From NCBI GenBank assembly GCA_014607495.2, contig CP053169.1:7998001-8062000 (forward strand): a DNA stretch of 64,000 bases. Reading direction: 5' to 3'. Numbering within the stretch: the first letter of the stretch is position 1; every line of letters starts with the position of its first letter. The notes under the pieces are model-generated. The model was not told the DNA's origin, ran no database searches, and worked only from the letters and a program-made list of their open reading frames with translations. This document shows, in pieces, positions 23,070 through 34,387 of the stretch. The position numbers and the translations under genes are program-made. Source of the DNA: Carposina sasakii (Eukaryota > Arthropoda > Insecta > Lepidoptera > Carposinidae).

Positions 23070-23306
23070 CTGATAAAAAGTTATATGTTAAGTGGGACGA
23101 ATACTGAAAACATCGAAATCAGTTCAGCCGTTTCTGAGATTAGCGTGCACAAACGCACAGACAAACAGACAAACAGACAAAAATTTCAAAAATCATTGTT
23201 TTGGGTACTATTGCGTTGATGAAGGTCTCCTATAATATTTTTTCTCATATATCTTCCATGTACAGACTGCGACCCGTTACATTTTTATTATATGTATAGA
23301 TATAGT
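23070..23306 (+). repeat. Helitron/RTE-like repeat family H2, 5'-truncated
   Basis: ATCGAAATCAGTTCAGCCGT, CGTGCACAAACGCACAGACA and an end TTTATTATATGTATAGAT are shared with 28330 and 47296. A CAGACAAACAGACAAACAGA mini-repeat is inside. Confidence 0.62.
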
Positions 23307-24678
23307 AAAGGTACTAAATTATAGTTCAGATATTCCAAAAGCTCTGCATGATATTGCTATTATAATCCCTCGCTTCCCCTTTTTTGTTGTTATGGAAACC
23401 TTTTTGAAAAAAGTCAAACAAAATCTCAGAAATTTGACGTTAATCAGGCTTAAAACCATCTTAAAACTACCCTTTTTATTTGACTATATTTAAACCATGT
23501 CTATACAGCGTCTCACTCTAGCTGACGCCTAAATACGATTTTGTAATAGATATTTTTTAAAACAAGCGTTCAATTGTGTTCCAACTTGTTTTGTAATGAC
23601 AAAACTTAGGTTAAACAGGCTAAGCATTGTCGTGTGTCAGTTTTTAAACAAAATCTAAATGGCATATGATGGCTAAAAACGTTTTTGTAATAGAGATTTT
23701 TTAAATCGCGCGTTCGACAGCCGTCTAATTGTTTGGTAATAACACCGTGTATGTCTAATTGATAGTATAATAATTACAATGTAGTGTGTTCCAAATATCT
23801 TTGCTATTGATAATATGTGTCTACCTATTTCTTATAATGGTTTATGTATGTTGAGAATACTCTCTCATAGCATAATGCTCCTTTTTATTCATGTGTAATT
23901 GCTTAATTGTATACCTGAATAATTATAATTTTCCCTTGTGAGTTTCTTCTGTTCTTCTCACAAAGGTGTAATCGATCTGTGTATATTTTCAGTGATATAT
24001 AATGATATATATTACTGATTTACTTGTTTTACTCTAAATCCTGACTTAACTTATTTGTTTTGCCCCTTTGAAATAGAATAGATAGGTAGTTTAGTACATA
24101 ACCCACCAAGGATATTCAATCTAGACTAGATAATATATATACAAAGTAAAGTCGACCTTAATCTATCACGTTCGTCAAGTCACGTGATGAATTCCAGCCT
24201 CTATTGTCGGAAGTGTTGCGACAACGAACGTTAATGCCAAAACGATGGCACCCTAACCTCATACAAAAAATAAGTTACCAAGTGACCTACTAAAAAGGTG
24301 ACATTAGGGTCGGTCATATAAATAATACAGAACAATCCATTTATTCTCCAGTTCTTATGGGAATACCTCGGATATCTTCGTACATTCCAACCTACGTTAA
24401 GCTAAGGTATGCGACCTATATTTAAATAAATAATTAAAGGTACCCCGGGGAGATGATTATTTACGTTAAAAGGTTTCTAAAAAGGGGCTCTTAACTTCTC
24501 TGCAATTAAAGAAAAAGTTTTGAAAAAAAATAAGTTATTTCCTCAAATATGTAGCGTTCCATTTGCGTTCTTTGTTTTTTTTGTCTATGTCAGTGTATTT
24601 CTTTTTTATTTTGCACTTATTATATTAGCATTTATAATATTATTAAGCAGGCTTTTTCAAAGCATCTATCTAAGCAAA
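23307..24678. other. AT-rich intergenic sequence
   Basis: No gene or known repeat. Two parallel passages at 23540-23600 and 23680-23740 share TTTTGTAATAGA..TTTTTTAAA and GTTCAA/GTTCGA blocks, perhaps an old internal duplication. Confidence 0.35.
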
Positions 24679-25060
24679 TACAGGGTGTTTTTTTGTGGCC
24701 ACCTTTAACGAAGGGTACGTACTCTATACATGAAATAAAGTAAGTTTATGCCAAAAAAATGCTGGGAAAAAAAAATTTTTTTTTTTGAAAAAAAATTGTA
24801 AATTCCTTGATCGTGCGAAATTTATAGTGTCTAGTGTTTATGTTAGTTTTTTTATAGACAGATATTAATTATTTTTCGTGAAAAAATCCTGCTACGCGCG
24901 TCTATGTGCATTTATGCAGAAAAACGCAGTCTATTTACTCAACTTTGGACCCTAATATTTTGGAAACCTTCCCAGGTATGCTTCCATGGAGAAAAATGAT
25001 CGTGATGATGAGGAGATTCCGTAGTTTTCGGGAAAGTTGACGACCAAAAATCATCCTGTA
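24679..25060 (+). mobile_element. MITE family B, complete
   Basis: 382 bp from TACAGGGTGTTTTTTTGTGG to CAAAAATCATCCTGTA, flanked by TA. It carries TTCCTTGATCGTGCGAAATT and TCGTGATGATGAGGAGATTC as at 27485. Confidence 0.82.
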
Positions 25061-25098
25061 TATACCCTATAAAAATAATTTCGGGTTATTATGAAAAA

Positions 25099-25254
25099 GT
25101 CACCTGTCACTACTAACCGAACTTGTACATCTCAACTATACTTTGAGGGTATAGTTGAGATTGGCCAGAAGTGGCACCATGTGGTTCTATCGGCCCTTGG
25201 TGCTCTGCCTATCCCGTAAGGAATAAAGGCGTGATTATATGTATGTATGTATGA
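25099..25254 (+). repeat. SINE-like family e copy with local inverted duplication
   Basis: Where other copies read ATCTCAACTATACCCTC, this one reads ATCTCAACTATA, CTTTGAGGG, TATAGTTGAGAT: a 12-bp perfect hairpin made by inverted copying of its own sequence. The rest is a normal family e copy. Confidence 0.7.
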
Positions 25255-25730
25255 AAAAGTAAAGAAACATGCGAGTCGTGCAATCTATTTTTATTAAAGT
25301 TATATTTCTATGTTATACGCCAGCCCTTCAAGGTGTCCCAGTTACTATATATGTAAATAGGCCCTTCTTTAGTCCCTTCGTGTCTCGCGAGAAAATTGCT
25401 CATTCGTATACGTAGGTACAAAGGGCCAAGTGTTTACCTATACCTTGCTACTAAATAAATACTGTACGTACAGGTACTCCTGTGCAAACTTACATACGTA
25501 GGTTTTGATTAATCGCAACTATGTTTTCATTTACTGAATTTGTTGTACTGTAGGCTTGAAATAATAATAAATGGTGAATAAATAGCTAGCTATTTGATGA
25601 AAAAAAAAGTGGACTGTGAGGAAAATTTGGATGTAGAAAATAAATTAATGAATTTGTGGAAAAAGGAAAACGACGTACACGTGCAGGTTGCAGGTGGTAG
25701 AAATTGAGAGTGACTGTAATAAAAATAATA

Positions 25731-26412
25731 ATAAGTCCGCAGGGCAGTTTGTGGCGAGCTGTTGGGAGGTAGCGTTCCCACGCACCTGAAGTCCTCCCGG
25801 GGGAAGACCCTGTTCCTCATCTCCGGCGCCGGAGTGAGGTCTGCCGAGGAACAGTTCCCCCACCTCTGCCTTGCCTTCGCTGGCCGGGCAGAGTGGAGTC
25901 GCGAGAGCTATGACAGCTCGAGGGTGGATGTGCTCGTCCGTAAGTGGCCAGTTGGCTTCGGTTTAAAGTCCTGGAGCACCCCTCCACCCTAGCCGCTCAC
26001 CAAGTGTTGCCCCCTTTGTCGCTCCGTGCGTACGGCCGTTTCAGGGGGCCCATGAAATGAGTCGGCGAGTCACCGCCTGTCACCAAACAATTATGAGACT
26101 TGGTTGTAATGGCAGGCGTCCGTTAGTCTCCTTCAATAGCCCGATTATCCAACCCCACCAAAAATTCAGCCCCATAGCCCATGACCTTGTTTTCCATCGC
26201 ATGACATAGCTCTGCACTCCAATAGTCTTGCACATGGCGGGGACCATCGCCGGGTGTATCATATTGTGCGGTCGGCGATGGTATCCGCCATGTGTATCCC
26301 ACACCACATTAAAGTTCTCTAAAAGGGCCTTTACATCTTGGCTACGGCCCGATGCACGCCTCTCAAAGGACCGGGACTCTGTAGTCCCGAGAATTTAAAC
26401 AGAGATACATAA
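25731..26412 (-). mobile_element. TAA-targeted family D element, copy 2
   Basis: Reverse-oriented full copy. It begins AATAATAATAAGTCCGCAGG on + and ends CGGGACTCTGTAGTCCCG followed by AATTTAAACAGAGATACATA and AAT repeats. The AAT run is shared with the reversed LINE tail that starts at about 26411, so it sits at that tail. Confidence 0.72.
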
Positions 26413-27100
26413 TAATAATAATAAAATTCTTTATTGCACATTTAAACAGTGTACATGGGCGAACTTAATGCTATGTAGCATTCTCTACCAGTTAACCACT
26501 ATTTCTGGCGAGAATGTGTAGGTAGTGCAATGGAGCAAAAAAACAAATTGTAATTTGGTACTTAAAAGTAAATATAAAAGTACAAATTTTAAAACACAAA
26601 TGGAACATAAAAATATCGATACATAAAAATAAATATTAAAGATCAAAGTTTAAAACGATAATTGGTTATACAATAATCTGGTTCTGGACTCTCATGTAGT
26701 GCTCAGTTACTCTTGACTTGAATACCTCCACAGTAGAAGACTCTCGAATTCTTATTGGTAGATTATTCCACAAGCGAACAGCAGTAGCAGTAAAAGAGTC
26801 GGATTACAGAGCAGCATTGCGCTCGGGCTCACGGAGTGTTTTGTTGTGGCTAGATCGGAGTGGTCTATCGCAGGAGGAGAAGAACTCGAAATGTTCGGAA
26901 ATGTATTTGGGAGCAAGAGGAAGGTTCAGGATATTGAACAAGAAGGAAAGAAGGTAACGTCGATGTCTAATATTGAGCCAGTTTAGTTGTGCACGATATT
27001 GGGATATGTGGTCATATTTATGTAGTCCAAATATGTACCGAATGCACATGTTGAATGTGCAGGAGAATGAATGTATAGGGGAATGAGTGGACACGAAGGA
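26411..27100 (-). pseudogene. CR1/Jockey-type LINE C-terminus and 3' UTR
   Basis: Read on -: CIRYIFGLHKYDHISQYRAQ, RPLRSSHNKTLREPERNAAL and, after a frameshift, DSFTATAVRLWNNLPIRIRE. These are the end of a CR1-type reverse transcriptase (..RLWN.LP..). Its 3' UTR runs to AATAAAGAATTTTATTATT. 5'-truncated and frameshifted, so inactive. Confidence 0.75.
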
Positions 27101-27336
27101 TCTATTATGATGACGGAAAGAACGAAGTATAAAAAAAGAGATAGCAAGTGCAAATTTGAATCATGCGACAATACTTAACACTATCGCAGGAACGAGGAGA
27201 TCCGTATAAAAACAAAAGTCACCTATATAGCCCAACGGTCCAACAAGCTAAAGTGGCAGAGGGCTGCATAGCTCGAAGAGCCGATGGCTAATGGTGGCTC
27301 CAAAATAATATGATAATATGATAAAGATAAATATGA

Positions 27337-27955
27337 CGGCCGAGTGGTCTAGTAGGTAGTGACCCTGCCTACGACGCCATAGGTCCCGGGTTCGAATCCC
27401 GGTAGGTGCAAACATTGATATGATGAATATTGATGTTTGTTTCCGAGTCATGGATATTTCTATACTTATCTATGTACGAGTATATACAGGATGTTTTTTT
27501 GTGGCCACCTTTAACGAAGGGTACGTTCGTATTCTATACATGAAATAAAGTAAGTTTATGCCAAAAAAATGCTGGGAACTTTTTTTTTTTTTTTTAAATT
27601 TTAAATTCCTTGATCGTGCGAAATTTATAGTGTCTAGTGTTTATGTTAGTTTTTTTATAGACAGATATTAATTATTTTTCGTGAAAAAATCCTGCTACGC
27701 GCGTCTATGTGCATTTCTGCAGAAAAACGCAGTCTATTTACTCAACTTTGGACCCTAATATTTTGGAAACCAGACACTTCCCAGGTATGCTTCCATGGAG
27801 AAAAATGATCGTGATGATGAGGAGATTCCGTAGTTTTCGGGAACGTTGACGACCAAAAATCACCCTGTATATACCGTTATTTAGTACCCACGACACAAGA
27901 CCCTAGGGATCTTAGTGTGGGACTAGGTTAATGTGTTGTGTAGTGTTTGAAAAAA
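27337..27955 (+). mobile_element. tRNA-derived SINE split by MITE B
   Basis: The head GGCCGAGTGGTCTAGTAGGT (A box) and GGGTTCGAATCCCGGTAGGT (B box) are intact. The tail resumes after the insertion with TTTAGTACCCACGACACAAG and GGATCTTAGTGTGGGACTAG. Together they match 8226-8460. Confidence 0.82.
27485..27869 (+). mobile_element. MITE family B nested in the SINE
   Basis: 385 bp from TACAGGATGTTTTTTTGTGG to AAATCACCCTGTA with TA on each side. Nearly identical to 24679-25060, so both moved recently relative to other copies. Confidence 0.85.
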
Positions 27956-28060
27956 AAACAAAAAGATGGATTGACGCTCTAATCAGAACCGCGGGTATCT
28001 GCTGGATGCAAGTTATTGGGGGAGTCTATATTCAGCATAGGACTTTATGATGTGTGGAAA
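27956..28060 (+). pseudogene. RTE-type LINE C-terminus, decayed
   Basis: RWIDALIRTAGICWMQ resembles the RWTDDL.KVAG..WMQA block seen at 19970; the frame then degenerates. Confidence 0.5.
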
Positions 28061-28218
28061 CGATTCATCAGTCCTGTGCAAACTTACGTCGTCGAGAAGT
28101 ATAAGTTAATTAATTTGATTTCCTGTTATGCCTACTTACCTATAACAGAACTAACGTGGGCGTGAGATATATAACCAACAAGTGTTTGCCACCACAGGGC
28201 CTTATATCTTTCACTAAC

Positions 28219-28300
28219 CAGATCTAGTGATTTCTAGTCTATGTGGATAAATTTTTCATAGTGGGCTATTTTCATTGCATTTTGCTTAATGTACTCTGTA
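28219..28300. mobile_element. MITE family A, decayed right end
   Basis: CATAGTGGGCTATTTTCATT and TTTTGCTTAATGTACTCTGT correspond to the family's right end, lacking an intact terminus. Confidence 0.45.
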
Positions 28301-28329
28301 TGTTTAGTTGTATGGAATATATTTCTAAA

Positions 28330-28664
28330 CTAGTGGACGCCCGCGACTCCGTCCGCGCGGACTACAGAAAAAACAAAATGTCGAAATTGTCCGGGACAAA
28401 AATATTTTTCTGGGATAAAAAGTTAGCCTATATGTTAAGTGGGACCTGTCACAATATATTCCTGAAAACTGCATCGAAATCGGTTCAGCCGTTTCTGAGA
28501 TTGGCGTGCACAAACGCACAGAGAAACCGACAAACAGACAAAAATTCCAAAAATCATTCTTTTGAGTACTATTGCGTTGATAAAGATCTCCTACGAGTAT
28601 AATATTTTTTCTCATATATCTTCCATGTACAGATCTGTTACATTTTTATTATATGTATAGAAGA
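28330..28664 (+). repeat. Repeat family H2, full copy
   Basis: It begins CTAGTGGACGCCCGCGACTC (a reversed Helitron-like terminus) and ends TTTATTATATGTATAG. Middle blocks AAATCGGTTCAGCCGTTTCT and ACTATTGCGTTGATAAAGAT are shared with 47296. Confidence 0.65.
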
Positions 28665-29269
28665 TATATGTATAGATTGTAGTAGAACAATTTTATTATA
28701 TTCTCCAAATTGATTAAAATGCATATAATCTACGTGTACATGCAATTTAAATCAATTTTTTTAGCATTAGGTTTAAGTTATGCATGATTGCGAGAATTGA
28801 CGTTATTATTTCTTATGTCGAGCTTTATTTTAGCTATGAATACAGACACTCAAACACATAATCTATTCCCCTCTCACCCGATTACGATCGTACCCGACTG
28901 TACAATCATGATTTTGTGTACACAGTTGAGTAATATTCAGCGTAGGGATCCCAAAATTGTCTAAGACTCATTCAATTATGAGAACAAAGCAAAGCTCTGT
29001 CTCTAAAATGGATGAATCGAGGGTGGTTTCATATTGTAGATGGTTTATGCCAAATTATCCCTTTGTGGGTTTCCGAAACACTATTGGAAATATGTAATTA
29101 GGAGTTATAATAGTGTTATATTAATAAGCTATATTTTAGACCATATTCAACAGATAAAAGAACAGGAGGGCAATCGCGCAAATTTTGAACGTATTTACCT
29201 AAGCTAAACCATAACCAAAAACATTACGTTATGCACATTTCGTATCGCGCTAAATTTTGGCAACGTCAA
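28665..29269. other. AT-rich intergenic sequence
   Basis: I recognise no gene or repeat family here. Confidence 0.35.
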
Positions 29270-29400
29270 AACCTAAGGTCAAAACTTTACGGTCAAAACC
29301 GTCAAAACCATACAAAACAGTCAAAAGTGAGTCGTTGAAAACGTCTAAAACGTTGTCAAATGGAACCAAAATTAAAACCCATCAAAACCTAAAACGTTTC
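29270..29400. repeat. Degenerate GTCAAAAC-type tandem tract
   Basis: The octamer GTCAAAAC, with close variants (GTCAAAAG, GTCTAAAAC, ATCAAAAC), occurs roughly every 8-20 bases, at least eight times in ~130 bp, among CGTTGTC motifs. It looks like a decayed short tandem repeat. Confidence 0.6.
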
Positions 29401-30184
29401 GTTGACGTTGTCATTTTGCGCGAATAGCGGTTAGACTTTATCACGTGATTTAACGAACGTCAGGTTTCCTTCCGGTGCGAACGTTTTGATGATAAATCTC
29501 TATGGATTCGATCGAAGATGTAGAAGTAATACGGTGCGATATAAGTACTCGCTAAGCATGCAATCTTCCTAAGATTCTGTCAGGCGACTGATGCTTGCTT
29601 GCTTAGATTAGAGAAATAGGCCTGCAGACAGATTTAATTCAACATTAAATTACGTGCATTAAACCAGCACTTTTTAGCGGTTGTCTACCAAAGGATATGA
29701 TGTAATGATATGATATATTTGTAGTTTTTCTTTAACCAAAAATAACAATAGTCCAGCGTAAAAGGAAAACAAAATGGCGTGGTTGCTCCAAAAGCAATAA
29801 CCGTGTAATAACCTATCCCGGAACTCATTGGCGACTACTCGAGTCTCTTATTACATTTTTATAGAGATGCCGACGGTCGGCGAGCATAACCTAATTCTGC
29901 AGTCGTCAGGGTGCTTGGAACGCTCATCTGATGCGGTCCAAGGGAAAAATTTATTAATAAATTCTAACGGAAGGGCTGATTTTTCCAAACGTCAGATAGC
30001 ATATCTGAAAAATAAAATTGATGCTGTCTCTATGATCAAGTTTTAGAGAAAGACGGCATCAACATTATTCCTCTGATAGGCTATCTCACGTTTGGAAAAA
30101 TCGGCCCTAACAAATACAGGAAAAGTAGAAATGTCTATTACTAACTTAAAACTTATATTGAAATATAGTTTTAGGTATACACAC

Positions 30185-30330
30185 AGCTGTGTTTTCAGAG
30201 ATGGGATAGCCAGAACTACAAGATCGCGAATGGAATCCTGCAGCCACGTATTCTTTAGTATAGCGGGGTCAGATGTAAAGTATGATAGACAAGAGTTAGC
30301 TCATCGTCTGAGAGAACCGCCTTTCGCCTT
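30185..30330 (-). repeat. SINE-like family f copy
   Basis: GATGGGATAGCCAGAACTAC, TAGTATAGCGGGGTCAGATG and AGCTCATCGTCTGAGAGAAC are present. The second half is missing. Confidence 0.6.
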
Positions 30331-30344
30331 TTTTATTTAATTAT

Positions 30345-30530
30345 GTGCCGATGCGGGTCTTTACTAGAATACATCAGCTGCATCTCCTTCCGAATATGCC
30401 TGTCGTGAGAGTCGACTAAGGAACTCGAACATTCATCAGGCTATAAGCTACTTGTCACTGATACACACTATCCCCGCTTTGCTTAAATTGGCTGTAAGAT
30501 TACCTTTATGATCTTATATCTTATAGTGGT
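30345..30530 (+). repeat. SINE-like family f copy, opposite orientation
   Basis: GCCGATGCGGGTCTTTACTA, ACATCAGCTGCATCTCCTTC and GAGAGTCGACTAAGGAACTC are present. Together with the preceding copy it forms a head-to-head pair. Confidence 0.62.
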
Positions 30531-31892
30531 CCATTTATGGCCACCCCATCAATGGACCACAGGCGTGTGTATATTGAAATTTAGGTAGCTATCAGGCGTT
30601 ACTATTCTAATTTCCTAATATATATCAGGTTCTTGCTTTTGGTGGATTTCTATATACATAATTAAATATTGCTTTTAATCACCTCTCCGCTTGTAAATTA
30701 TACCACACCGAGGAAACTGAAGCCTGCGGGGCTGTGTGATATTGCCAATACCAAAATAGCTCGCCTATCATTGGGATTACAGTTATGTATAAAACTAATA
30801 TTTAGTACTTTTTTAAAATTTATTTGTTATATAATATAAGTTTTTTACATAATCAAAGAAGGGTCACTTTTTTTTTGTTTAGTTTATCCCGAAGGAAAGG
30901 CAAGGGGAACTAAGCCCATACAGCCATTGTCTTTCGTAAATGATTTCTGAATTTATGATGGATGATAATGATGATGATGAATGGAAACGTCGGGAAAATC
31001 CTGCACCCTTCCAGCTTTTCCCGCCCATGAAGGGTCACATAATCCCTGGGTGGTTTATGCGTGACCCTTGTCCCCCACCACACACCATTCCACAACACTA
31101 CAGTTATGAATAAAAATAATATTTATTACTATAACATTGATAATTATGTGCACTATCTAGTAAGCTTTGGTTTCATATGATAGCGGTGCCGAAATATAGC
31201 GGCCGTACGTATGTAAAACCACGCCATTTTTAACAATGAAAGCATGAAGCTAATGTGTATTTAACGAAGGGTTGTATAAAATTCAGTATCTCTCCATAAC
31301 AATACCTACACTATCCTACTAATATTATAACTGCGAAAGTTTGTGTGTTTATATGTTACTCTTTCACGCTAAAACTGTTAGAAACTTACCAGATATATAG
31401 CTTATCCATTAGAATAACACACAGGCGTTTAGATTCAGGCTGACAAAGTCACATTTTTCATCATAGTTTACATAGTTATAATACTCGTAGCTGATAATAG
31501 GCCTTATTCATATAAATCTGAATTTCATTACTTTATAAGGCTTCGAGGAGGCTCGTGCCGCAGGGGATTGCTATAATTTGTCATCGTAAAAACGGCGAAG
31601 TATCCATTTTCCATGTTTCTCGTTGACACCTTGATGGGAAGTGATGAAGAATGATGGCTGCGATCGTTAAGGAAAAGTTATATATTTACCTGTAAAGTCA
31701 TAACTTAAAAATAAATAATAACGACCAATGAATCTGTTGTCCTATATTAAACTTGATTTAATTTTAAATCAAAAGGGCTTCTAAAAACATAGGTAAAAAC
31801 CAAGATTATTCGCGTTTCTACACACCTATTTAATACCATTTATGATAAACTAGTAAACTTCGTATAGAAACATCCATACTGGTCTCCCAAAA
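30531..31892. other. Intergenic sequence with minor repeat debris
   Basis: A Lep1-like start (CCTACTAATATTATAACTGC at 31315) with a CTTTCACGCT block is present to about 31440. Two similar phrases, AATGGAAACGTCGGGAAAAT at 30980 and at 13078, belong to another repeat. A GGGTGGCCATAAATGGACCA foldback lies around 30530. No gene. Confidence 0.4.
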
Positions 31893-32060
31893 GTGGAATA
31901 GCAGGAACTGCAAGATCACTAAAGACATCCTACAGCCATATTTAACATAGCGGGGTGCTGTTGTCATAAAAGACGCACTATGTTCCTTAGTTGACTCTTG
32001 CAATATGCACGAAAGGATATGCAGCTAATGTTAGTTATTCTAGTGAAACCCTGCACAGGC
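31893..32060 (-). repeat. SINE-like family f copy
   Basis: GTGGAATAGCAGGAACTGCA, CCTTAGTTGACTCTTG and GATATGCAGCTAATG are present. Internally shortened. Confidence 0.55.
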
Positions 32061-32219
32061 AAAAAAACGATTGAAAAATAAATCTGCTAATACAATCTTG
32101 ATCAAAAGTATATTTAGGGCTGATTTTTCCAAACGTCAGATAGCCTATCTGACGAATAAAGTTGAGGGTGTCTCTCTCTGAAACTTAATCATGATAGAGA
32201 CAGTATAACATAAACCTAA

Positions 32220-32579
32220 GCTTTTTTTTTACCTGCTTTTATGCATACCCATCGGTGAAAGGTGCGCGCGGTGGGTTACGTGGGACTCGGCGCCGGGGAA
32301 AATAAGAAAACCCTATAGCGTCTACGAGTATACCCACTAAAACCCTAGGGTGTTCCCCATCGTCGCTATCCACGGGGCCGTGGGACTACTGTAGCATTCT
32401 ACCTCAGGCACTGCGAGACGACACGCCCACCACCAACCTCACTGCGGGCCCTTTTCCGGGGCGTCGTGTTGACGCCCCGAGCGGCTGTTATCTCAGCCGC
32501 CCATCTGCGTCGGCGACGTGCGGAACACTGCACACGTCGCTCGGCTCGGGGGCTATTTATGAGAGGGCGACGAAACCTA

Positions 32580-32580
<1 letters not shown>
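32220..32580 (-). mobile_element. Retroelement 3' end, unit 1 of a GC-rich pair
   Basis: On + it starts with a short T run after AACCTAAGC and is GC-rich. GGCCGTGGGACTACTGTAGC and a ..TTACGTGGGAC block also occur in unit 2, in the same order. Read on - it is a retroelement 3' region with a poly(A) tail. No protein recognised. Confidence 0.6.

Positions 32581-32582
<2 letters not shown>

Positions 32583-32655
<73 letters not shown>
32583..32655. repeat. Poly(T) tract, 73 bases
   Basis: An uninterrupted run of 73 T. On the - strand it is the poly(A) tail of the GC-rich element to its right. Such a long pure run suggests a fairly recent insertion, or replication or assembly slippage. Confidence 0.92.
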
Positions 32656-32658
<3 letters not shown>

Positions 32659-33715
32659 GGGGGAACCTAACCCGCGGCACGCCCTAAACCTGGGGCTGCC
32701 ACGGGTTATGTGGGACACTTCCGGCCGAAAAGATAAAATGGCCGGAGAATAATACCCCCACGGTGTCCTCTTCGCCGCCTTGCACGGGGTCGTGGGACTA
32801 CCGAAGCATTTACCTCAGACCCCGTCTGCGGCCTGTCCGCCCCAGCGGACCCTCCTCGGGGCATGGAGCGCCCCAGGGCGCCTCTGGCACCTAACTCGCG
32901 GCGCGTGGGACAGCACGCGCCGTATTGAGAACTCAATGGGTGACAGCCTGCCCCGAAACTGCCACCCGAGCCCTCACCGTGGGCATCCGGTGCGCAGCCC
33001 GGAACCACCACCGTCTTTATCCCAAGGGAGACACTCGTTGGCCCGCGCCGCAATTGCAACGCACACAGAGCATTAGGCGCGAACCCCACCTCCCGGGGAT
33101 TACCCCGGTGGCCCCATGCCGCAGAGCATGTTGCGCCAATGATACGGCATGGGACCCCCTCGTCCTCCCCCTCCTGGGGAGCTCGACCTCCTGAGGCGTA
33201 AGTGGGGTTCGAGCACACCCCACGTTCCAGCCTCCCATATGTGGATGACCACCCAGTCTCCGCATCGCGACCTGCGCGTTCATCGGAACAGAGAGGCCTC
33301 ATTGGTCCCAGTGGCATCGCAGAGCTTACTGGAGAGGGTGCAGAGCATGCAGGTGCAGAGCGGTGAACCCGACTTGGATGCAGAGCTGGTGGCAACACGA
33401 AGTGCGATGAGCTCTGCATTCCAAGCCGCCCAAGTGGCGTTCTAAAGTTGTAATCCGAGCCACGACAGGAACCACGAACTCCCCTCTTTGGGGATCTCCG
33501 CGACAGAGTGGCCCGCATAGGGCCGTCCAAAGCCCCTCTGTACGCAGAGGGACCGGACAGCCCCCTCCTCTGGGTGAAGGTCCGCGGGGGCCCTAGGCCC
33601 CAACCCACCGGCCGAAGCCGGTGGCCCCCTATGAGACGCGCCATTCCGGTATCACCCAACCCGCTCCCCCGCACATGTGCACGGGGGGTACGAAAACCTA
33701 GAACCTAACCTAAAC
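32656..33715 (-). mobile_element. GC-rich retroelement 3' region, unit 2, TTAGG-flanked
   Basis: About 1.06 kb of strongly GC-rich sequence ending, on -, in the poly(A). Near its 3' end is GCACGGGGTCGTGGGACTAC; the - strand motif CCCCGTGCAAGGCGGCGAAG continuing to CACCGTGGGG recurs at 55850-55895. The outer flank reads CCTAACCTAAACCTACC, a TTAGG-type sequence. This fits telomere-associated non-LTR elements of the R1 clade (TRAS/SART-like), but no reverse transcriptase is left. The long open frames on both strands are probably GC artefacts, though a short alpha-helical peptide (EASLVPVASQSLLERVQ.. at 33292-33445, +) is notable. Confidence 0.55.
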
Positions 33716-33983
33716 CTACCAAATACTAATACCATAAGTTTTTCAAAATCACATATCTCCTAGTTTCCAAACCATTTTTCAAATTGGCATTAGAAAGTTA
33801 CCCTTATCGATGAAAGATGGAATTGAGGTCATTTAGGACTTGGTGTTTTGCATTGAAATGGCGTTCTAAAGTTGTAATCTATACAGAGTGTAAGATAAGG
33901 AGTATGAGAATAGCACACATATGTTTTTCCCCAAAATCCACTGTAAAAGCAAGACGCCGCTACATAGACCAGAAGGAATAATG

Positions 33984-34199
33984 ATATGTAAATAGCCCAC
34001 TATTGAGAACCTAATATTTGTACAAAATATAAGATTCGAAATCATATATTTTTAAAAAATAGTATGTAGAAAACTTAAACAACTCAGAGATGCTCATTTA
34101 TAATCTTGAAATAAACACGTGAAATCAAGCCAATGTGGATAACTTTTCTATAGTGGGCATAGCATTTCCCTTAACATACCTCTTCTATTACACCCTGTA
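33984..34199. mobile_element. MITE family A copy
   Basis: ATGTAAATAGCCCACTATTG on the left and CTTCTATTACACCCTGTA on the right. The left terminus is lost. Confidence 0.65.
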
Positions 34200-34387
34200 T
34201 AAGCAGTGTAGAATGTCCTCATGCTTACACAATCCGGCTACTTCTCGAACCCCCCTGAAATCTGAACATTATGTAAACCTAATTATTGTATCCGAAGAGA
34301 TACATAATCTTAATTAGTATAGTAATAATATCTTGGTACATGTACTATATCAAGAAACAAGTATCGTAAGTACATAGTATTATTATT

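Noticed and set aside
26718..26957. 79-codon frame on the + strand
   Set aside because: It is antisense to a CR1-type reverse transcriptase end on the - strand.
27337..27420. Possible tRNA gene with GGTTCGAATCC
   Set aside because: The A and B boxes are those of a SINE head: the same unit continues into a shared SINE body and occurs again at 8226.
32706..33674. 322-codon open frame on the - strand
   Set aside because: It lies in very GC-rich sequence where stops are rare, has open frames on both strands, shows no domain and overlaps a retroelement 3' region.
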